Shown here piece after piece: positions 6,161 through 9,822 of a stretch of DNA of 9,822 nucleotides. The position numbers and the translations under genes were made by a program. The notes under the pieces are model-generated. The model was not told where the DNA came from. It was given only the letters and a program-made list of their open reading frames with translations, and did no database searches. This stretch comes from Actinomycetota bacterium (GTDB lineage Bacteria; Actinomycetota; Acidimicrobiia; Acidimicrobiales; GCA-2861595). How positions within the stretch are numbered: position 1 is the first letter of the stretch; each line of letters starts with the position of its first letter. Where the stretch lies: the NCBI GenBank assembly GCA_016781225.1, contig JADDQT010000059.1:1-9822 (forward strand), in the 5' to 3' direction.

Positions 6161-6196
6161 TCCTCTCTTGGGCGTTCAGCTGGAAGCTTGGCCCAA
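6161..6196 (-). promoter_or_regulatory. bldG leader stem-loop abutting its ribosome-binding site
   Basis: The bldG Shine-Dalgarno sequence GAGAGGA lies at 6167 to 6161 (minus strand). Directly upstream in the transcript, TTGGGC (complement of 6191-6196) pairs with GCCCAA (complement of 6168-6173), and inside it AGCT (6178-6181) can pair with AGCT (6185-6188) over a three-base loop. The structure would place a stem against the ribosome site. Whether the transcript includes it depends on the start site, which I could not place. Confidence 0.3.
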
Positions 6197-6198
6197 AC

Positions 6199-6230
6199 GG
6201 TACCCGCTCACCGCGATGGTGACAGGTACC
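6199..6230 (-). terminator. compound hairpin after the surface-locus operon
   Basis: Starts three bases beyond the stop of the last surface-locus gene. Outer arms GGTACC (6199-6204) and GGTACC (6225-6230) pair, with inner arms TCACC (6208-6212) and GGTGA (6218-6222) around a five-base loop; a small internal loop separates the two stems. On the minus strand it is followed by GTTTGGG, not a proper T run. The location between two same-strand transcription units suits an intrinsic terminator, but each GGTACC is self-palindromic and could equally be a protein site. Confidence 0.45.
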
Positions 6231-6233
6231 CCG

Positions 6234-7025
6234 TCAGCCGGGAAGCGGCTGGCGGTTCACCTCGGCCCGGAGACACCGTAGAAAGAAGAAGGTGACCAGG
6301 GCGAGCAGGGCGCCCGCCACAAAGGGAAGAGTGGCGCGCCCGGCGACGCCGCGCTCTTCGTCGGTACCGAGCTCCTCGTCGCGCTCGCCCGCCTCGGTGT
6401 AACGAAGCTCGTTCTGGAAACCCTCGTCGGCCGCTGGCGCAGGCGCGGCTTTGGCCTTCAGTTTGTCGAATTCAGCTTCGAAGCGAGCGACGTCGATACC
6501 AGCGATACTTCCGCCGCCGGCTCCTGCCGCTCGGCCACGCCCAGCTCCCCCTGGGCCTTTGGGCGCGCCGGCAGCGGCGGTCGGCGAGGCTGGTGATGCG
6601 GCAGGCGCCTTGTCTGGGACGGCCACCACGAACTTACGAGTCCCGGCAACCCCACCTTGGCAATTGCCACCGGCTTCAGTTACGGGTGGCTCGGTGGTGA
6701 TGCGAACCTGGTACTCCCCGTTCTTGGTCAGAGGCGGCAGGACGATCTCTTGGCACCCAGCCTTGGCAAGGATGGTCTTCTTCGCCGGCGCCGGTCCATC
6801 GATGTCAAGGTACAGGTTCTGGTTGGGCACCAGGACCGGAGGCAGCGAGACGAAAGCGGTGATGGTGGGATTGCTCGTCGTCAGAGGGTCCCGACCGGAT
6901 GGCTGGTACACGACCAGTGCTTCCTGGGCTGCCGGCGGTGAATGATCAGCCAGCGTCACCGGGACCGGCGCCAAGGCTAGGGCGGAGGCCGCCAGGGCGA
7001 CGAAGGCCAGCCGGCAAGCTCTCAC
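6234..7025 (-). CDS. secreted protein with C-terminal membrane anchor, function unknown
   Basis: 263 residues, not recognised as a named family. Visible parts in order: an N-terminal signal peptide (about 1-26, probable cut after VTLA); a globular part at about 27-145 that looks beta-rich (TITAFVSLPPVL, YLDIDGP, GEYQVRITTEPP, RKFVVAVPD) with Cys residues in KAGCQE and GGNCQGG that could form a disulfide, suggesting an Ig-like extracellular fold; a Pro/Ala/Gly-rich linker including GGAGRGRAAGAGGG; a short helical acidic/basic stretch (FEAEFDKLKAKA); and a single membrane segment at about 232-249 followed by a short Arg-containing cytoplasmic tail. It has no LPxTG-type motif, so it is expected to stay in the membrane, facing outwards. 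The GTG start at 7025 overlaps the sortase stop (GTGA), so the two are translationally coupled and probably work together, for example as a sortase partner or a surface scaffold. A hairpin follows the stop. Confidence 0.75.
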   Translation of the reverse strand: MRACRLAFVALAASALALAPVPVTLADHSPPAAQEALVVYQPSGRDPLTTSNPTITAFVSLPPVLVPNQNLYLDIDGPAPAKKTILAKAGCQEIVLPPLTKNGEYQVRITTEPPVTEAGGNCQGGVAGTRKFVVAVPDKAPAASPASPTAAAGAPKGPGGAGRGRAAGAGGGSIAGIDVARFEAEFDKLKAKAAPAPAADEGFQNELRYTEAGERDEELGTDEERGVAGRATLPFVAGALLALVTFFFLRCLRAEVNRQPLPG

Positions 7026-7645
7026 GCTGTCGGCCCCCGCCAGTCGACCAGGGTGGCCTGCACCACCAGCCGCTGGCGCGCTGAGCCCTTAGGGTGACAC
7101 GTCGTGAGCGTCAGCGTCCGGTTGGCCGGATTGTTGGCGACCACGGACCAGTCGTCGGGCTGGGTGACGAAGTGGGGCTTGCTCACCTGGTAGGTGCACG
7201 AGCCCACCGGCGTCTTGAGGTCGATGGTGTCCCCCACGGCAAGGCGGTCAACGTCGGCAAAGGGCTTGCCGTACGTGGTGCGGTGACCGGCGATGGCCAC
7301 GTTCCCGCTCTCACATGGCAGCGGCGACTTCGGGTAGTGCCCCGCCCCGGCCCTCAATGCGCCGGCCGAGGTGCCTTCCACCACGGTGGTGGACACCCCC
7401 AGCTTGGGAATCCTGATGTCGGTGAGCGGGTCGCCGTCCCCGAGACTGCGCTGGCGGTATCGATCGGCCAGGTCCTTGCTGGACAACTGCTTACCGAGAC
7501 GGTCTTGGAGCCGGTCCCCGTACACGTTGGTGAGGACGGGGTAGCCGATCAGGCCAACCGCCACCAACACCATGGTCACCGAGGAGACGGACAGACCCCT
7601 CCGGGCCCACTTGTGGGCCCGAAGGTAGCCGACCAGGACGTCCAT
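7022..7645 (-). CDS. class E-like sortase
   Basis: 207-residue membrane-bound transpeptidase that cuts a C-terminal LPxTG/LAxTG sorting motif between Thr and Gly and joins the protein to cell-wall precursor. A single N-terminal membrane segment (about 18-38) precedes the catalytic barrel. Active-site residues are seen as AIAGHRTTYGKPF (His121), TLTLTTCHPKGSARQRLVV (Cys183) and Arg192, nine residues after the cysteine. HRTTYG and TTCHP followed by SARQRL resemble actinobacterial class E sortases, normally housekeeping enzymes. Cys111 and Cys150 are two extra cysteines that might form a disulfide. The ATG at 7645 lies two bases after the stop of the LPRTG protein gene; an upstream in-frame start would overlap that gene. 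No strong ribosome site is seen, so reinitiation after the LPRTG gene is likely. The stop overlaps the next gene by four bases. The LPRTG protein is the obvious substrate. Confidence 0.92.
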   Translation of the reverse strand: MDVLVGYLRAHKWARRGLSVSSVTMVLVAVGLIGYPVLTNVYGDRLQDRLGKQLSSKDLADRYRQRSLGDGDPLTDIRIPKLGVSTTVVEGTSAGALRAGAGHYPKSPLPCESGNVAIAGHRTTYGKPFADVDRLAVGDTIDLKTPVGSCTYQVSKPHFVTQPDDWSVVANNPANRTLTLTTCHPKGSARQRLVVQATLVDWRGPTA

Positions 7646-7647
7646 TG

Positions 7648-7758
7648 TCAGCTTCGGCGGGCCCTGAGGAGCATTCTCCCGGACAGGGCAGCGACAGCCA
7701 GAATGCCGAAGCCGGCCACCGGCGTCCACGGGGGCATGTCGCTGCCGGTCCGCGGCAG
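7648..7758 (-). other. cell-wall sorting signal of the LPRTG protein
   Basis: Codons for LPRTG occupy 7758 to 7744 on the minus strand, and are followed by a short Pro/Trp linker, a hydrophobic stretch of about 18 residues (PVAGFGILAVAALSG) and a basic tail LLRARRS at the extreme C terminus. This is the canonical three-part sortase signal. The second position is Pro; streptomycete class E enzymes are known mainly for LAxTG. Confidence 0.9.
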
Positions 7759-8859
7759 GTCACCGACGGGGCTCACCTCGGCCGGCGGCGCCGCCGGCCT
7801 GCCGCCGTCGACGATGGCGAAGGCGCCGGCGATGCGGAGCGCCAACTGCCCGCCTAGACCCGTGACCGACGCGGCGTTGGCCTCGGCACCCGCCGAGCCC
7901 CGGAACGTGCGCCCCGATGCGGCCGTGACGGTGATGTCGGTGCCCGGGACGGTGAATGACTGTCCTACCGCCAACCGGATGGGATCGGGGTTGGTGGTGA
8001 TCAGGCAAAGGTCCACTGTGACCAAGGCGGGATCCACCGAAGACGTGGATTCAGTAGACCCGCGGTTGTAGACCGCTGTCGCCCGGGAGTCCCCGACAGT
8101 GACCTTGGCGATGGGGCCGCTGCAGACCTGGCCGGTTACCCCGGCTGCCGGAGGCGGAATGTTCAGAAGGTTGACGGTGGCGCCGGCGGCCGTTCCCGTA
8201 GCGGTCACGCGGTTGGCATCGGTGACGACCTTCCCACTCGAGTCACCAACGGTGAGGCTGACGGGCTGACCCAGACCTGACAGCAAGCCGTTAAGAATGA
8301 GAGCGCAGTTTTCCGGAGTGACCGCCGGCACCGTGATCGGGCCGACTGTCGGCAGAGCGGGAAGCGTTGTTGGAACGGCTGTGCAGACCGTCCCTACGAG
8401 CTGCGTTACCACAGGGGTGACCTGTGCCAAAAGGTCGCTGATGTCCACTCCGGCGGCGGCCACGGTGGCCGTGCCCTCGGCTGTCGGGTTGCCCCCGGCG
8501 ATGCTGGCCATCGAGTCGCCACGTGCGATGCACGACTCAGTGGTGGTCACGGCCAATGCTCCGAGGTCGACAGCACACGTTCTTGGACTGTCTTGGTTCC
8601 CGACCGATCGTGAGACCGTGGACGCGATGGCGCCCACGCCAGTGCCCTCACCGACGGCCGTGGGTTCGGAAGTGATCCTGGCCGAACCGAGGCCGACCGT
8701 TGCCCGTTGGCCGAGCAGTCCGATGTCGAGGGCGACCCCCCGGGCCTCTCCCTGGAAGACTTCTCGGCCGGGAGCCTGCGCCGAGGCCGACGGCAAAGCA
8801 GCAGCGCTCAACAAAGCGGCCACACCTAACCCAACAACCATCAGCCGGTGCCTAGCCAT
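7648..8859 (-). CDS. secreted LPRTG-anchored cell-surface protein
   Basis: 403 residues from ATG 8859, a better start than GTG 8868 because GAGAGGTGA is then correctly spaced. A signal peptide (about 1-27) has a probable cut after ASA, before QAPG. The mature part (28 to about 360) is low in charge and rich in Val, Thr, Ala, Gly and Ser, with patterns such as ATVGLGSARITSEPT and TVPGTDITVTAASG that suggest beta strands, and six cysteines (in RTCAVD, TESCIA, GTVCTA, PENCAL, GQVCSG, VDLCLI) that could make three disulfides. A Pro-rich spacer leads to a complete cell-wall sorting signal: LPRTG at 368-372, a hydrophobic segment and the tail LLRARRS. It shares loose features with actinobacterial choice-of-anchor proteins, but I do not recognise the domain. 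It starts 15 bases after tadE and is followed two bases on by the sortase, so substrate and enzyme are made together. It may be a pilus-associated adhesin or base protein; that is inference. Confidence 0.88.
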   Translation of the reverse strand: MARHRLMVVGLGVAALLSAAALPSASAQAPGREVFQGEARGVALDIGLLGQRATVGLGSARITSEPTAVGEGTGVGAIASTVSRSVGNQDSPRTCAVDLGALAVTTTESCIARGDSMASIAGGNPTAEGTATVAAAGVDISDLLAQVTPVVTQLVGTVCTAVPTTLPALPTVGPITVPAVTPENCALILNGLLSGLGQPVSLTVGDSSGKVVTDANRVTATGTAAGATVNLLNIPPPAAGVTGQVCSGPIAKVTVGDSRATAVYNRGSTESTSSVDPALVTVDLCLITTNPDPIRLAVGQSFTVPGTDITVTAASGRTFRGSAGAEANAASVTGLGGQLALRIAGAFAIVDGGRPAAPPAEVSPVGDLPRTGSDMPPWTPVAGFGILAVAALSGRMLLRARRS

Positions 8860-8874
8860 GATTTTCACCTCTCG

Positions 8875-9279
8875 TCAGCGGGACGGCGAAACAGTACTTG
8901 ACGGCGCTTCTGTCCGCATGGAAGCGGTTGCGTTGAGCTGGACGTCGGGGAGGAGAGCGCCCACCAGTGGGACAGCGGTGGGCGACCGGTACTGAAGCTC
9001 CGCGCTCACCCGCTCACCCAGACGTGGATCGTTCGCCACCCGGAGCTGGAGGCGATCCGTTGCCAGGGGCGCGCCGGCCAACGCCGCTCGCCGCGCTGCG
9101 TCGGGCGAAGGATCGACAGCTGCTTCTCGGGCCGCCTCGCGGGCGGCGTGGGTGACGAGCACCTGGTCGCGGACCACGAGGCCCACCTGCACCATGCCGA
9201 GGAGGAGAAGAGCGAGCAGGGGCAACACGAGCGCCAGCTCGACGGCGGCCTGCCCCTCGTCGCCTGGCCCCTCCCTCAC
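8875..9279 (-). CDS. tadE: TadE-like minor pseudopilin
   Basis: 134 residues from a GTG at 9279 that overlaps the flp stop (GTGA). The N terminus reads GDEG then QAAVELALVLPLLALLLLGMVQ: Gly9 as the cleavage site, Glu14 at mature position +5 and a long hydrophobic helix, the class III prepilin pattern recognised by a TadV-type peptidase. The stretch DQVLVTHAAREAAREAAV after the helix is typical of TadE/TadG-like proteins. The remainder (about 60-134) is a small extracytoplasmic domain. TadE is a minor pilin-like component needed for Tad (Flp) pilus assembly. A longer open frame upstream to 9462 reads through flp in another frame and is Arg/Pro-rich nonsense, so it is rejected. It lies between flp and the LPRTG protein gene, linking pilus and sortase genes in one probable operon. 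Confidence 0.85.
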   Translation of the reverse strand: MREGPGDEGQAAVELALVLPLLALLLLGMVQVGLVVRDQVLVTHAAREAAREAAVDPSPDAARRAALAGAPLATDRLQLRVANDPRLGERVSAELQYRSPTAVPLVGALLPDVQLNATASMRTEAPSSTVSPSR

Positions 9280-9500
9280 CCGACCCGGTTCATGAGCTGG
9301 TCCATCACCGCATCCAAGAGGCGCCCGACGCGGTTGGTGCGGGCGGCCCAAGCGGTGACGAGGAGGGCGATGGCCGCCACCCCGAGCAGGACCAGCGCGT
9401 ACTCGGCCGAGGCCTGGCCTCGCTGGTCGGCGCGGCGGTCGCGGACGGCAAAGACGAGCCATGCGGCCAGGGACTGAGCCCAGACAATGATCGTGAGCAT
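9276..9500 (-). CDS. flp: Flp-type major prepilin
   Basis: 74-residue prepilin. The processing motif is RGQASAEYALVLLGVAAIALLV, with Gly28 at -1, Glu33 at +5 and Tyr34 at +6, the hallmark of Flp pilins, followed by a hydrophobic helix and a short amphipathic C terminus (RVGRLLDAVMDQLMNRVG). The mature pilin would be only about 46 residues, normal for Flp. The leader of 28 residues is long and starts with a hydrophobic stretch (LTIIVWAQSLAAWLVFAV) before the charged RDRRADQRG; this is less usual. ATG at 9500 has GGAG six to seven bases upstream. It follows the TadC-like gene by 29 bases and overlaps tadE by four, the order expected in an actinobacterial tad locus. Confidence 0.85.
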   Translation of the reverse strand: MLTIIVWAQSLAAWLVFAVRDRRADQRGQASAEYALVLLGVAAIALLVTAWAARTNRVGRLLDAVMDQLMNRVG

Positions 9501-9529
9501 GAAGTTCTCCGTTTGGTTCGGGAGGTTGG

Positions 9530-9822
9530 TCACAGGCGCAGCTCGTGCAGGGCGCCGGCGATCAGCGGAGCCACGGTGAGCAGTGCGAAGGCGGGCAGGA
9601 TGCAGAGCACCAAGGGGAAGAGCAGCATCACCGGCACCTTGCGGGCGGCTTCCTCGGCCTGGCGCTGACGCTGGCGGCGGACATGGTCGGCGATGCGATC
9701 GAGTGAGGCCGCCAGCGGGGCGCCGTAGCGCTCGCATCCCGCCAGGGCGGCAACCAGGGGGCGGACGCTCTCACCCGCCCGGGCCGGAAGCTCGTCGAGG
9801 GCATCGGCCAGCCGCCGGCCGC
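9530..9822 (-). CDS. tadC: TadC-like pilus platform protein (T2SSF domain), C-terminal part
   Basis: Gene enters from the right edge; the last 96 residues are visible and end with TGA at 9532 to 9530. The fragment contains ALAGCERYGAPLAASLDRIADHVRRQRQ, a pattern typical of the cytoplasmic T2SSF repeat (the G..L...L...A...R.R.R helix), then EEAARKVPVMLLFPLVLCILPAFALLTVAPLI, the last membrane segments of a GspF/TadB/TadC inner-membrane platform protein. Such proteins work with the TadA ATPase to build Flp pili. Position directly before flp favours TadC over TadB, but the missing N-terminal part prevents certainty. Upstream tad genes (tadA, tadB, the tadZ-like gene) would be expected beyond 9822. 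Confidence 0.85.
   Translation of the reverse strand, partial: GRRLADALDELPARAGESVRPLVAALAGCERYGAPLAASLDRIADHVRRQRQRQAEEAARKVPVMLLFPLVLCILPAFALLTVAPLIAGALHELRL

Noticed and set aside
6199..6204. GGGTAC on the minus strand as a SigB/SigF-type -10 box for bldG
   Set aside because: No GTTT-like -35 at 14-16 bases upstream; the hexamer is part of the GGTACC hairpin.
7094..8995. Plus-strand open frames opposite the sortase and LPRTG genes
   Set aside because: Shadow frames with biased Arg/Pro/Ala composition and no signal peptide or domain; the opposite strand has the complete sortase and sorting-signal motifs.
9280..9462. Longer tadE frame starting at 9462
   Set aside because: The added part is an out-of-frame reading of flp, rich in Arg/Pro/Gly. 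GTG 9279 places the prepilin cleavage site nine residues from the start as expected.
9501..9737. Longer flp frame starting at 9737
   Set aside because: It is an off-frame reading of the TadC-like gene; ATG 9500 has a good ribosome site and gives a normal-size Flp prepilin.

Overview
The window is a gene-dense, high-GC stretch with almost no non-coding DNA and no rRNA, tRNA, CRISPR or insertion sequence that I can see. The gene set points to an actinobacterium: a BldG-type anti-anti-sigma factor, a paired CeoB/CeoC (TrkA-type) potassium regulator, a KimA-like permease next to it, a small OB-fold protein of the kind found near ceoBC in mycobacteria, a class E-like sortase and an actinobacterial-style Tad/Flp pilus locus. 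I cannot fix the class; an Acidimicrobiia-like or similar environmental actinobacterium would fit.

Left third (1-4922), ion homeostasis. On the minus strand, kimA (proton-coupled K+ importer family) is followed by nhaA (Na+/H+ antiporter) and then by the first 39 codons of a DtxR/MntR-like metalloregulator that runs off the left edge. Divergent from kimA, across about 66 bp, the plus-strand pair ceoB-ceoC encodes two RCK (NAD(H)/ligand-binding) regulators that overlap by four bases. No TrkH-type membrane subunit is present. Together these genes would handle K+ uptake, its ligand control, and Na+/pH balance.

Middle (4923-6233), partner-switching regulation. A short convergent intergenic region with overlapping hairpins separates ceoC from a minus-strand cluster bldG - rsbW-like kinase - OB-fold protein. 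bldG and the kinase overlap by four bases (ATGA), and the OB-fold gene starts four bases after the kinase stop. The BldG homologue has its predicted phospho-acceptor at Ser57, and the kinase has intact N, G1 and G2 boxes. The sigma factor they would control is not in the window. The bldG leader can form a stem-loop that abuts its Shine-Dalgarno sequence.

Right third (6234-9822), cell-surface/pilus locus, all minus strand and tightly packed in transcription order: the C-terminal end of a TadC-like platform protein, a Flp-type prepilin, a TadE-like pseudopilin, a secreted LPRTG-anchored protein, a class E-like sortase and a signal-peptide protein with a C-terminal membrane anchor. The sortase, its probable substrate and a second membrane-anchored protein sit directly in line with Tad pilus genes, which suggests surface attachment of a pilus-associated protein. 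This is the part of the window I find most worth a second look.
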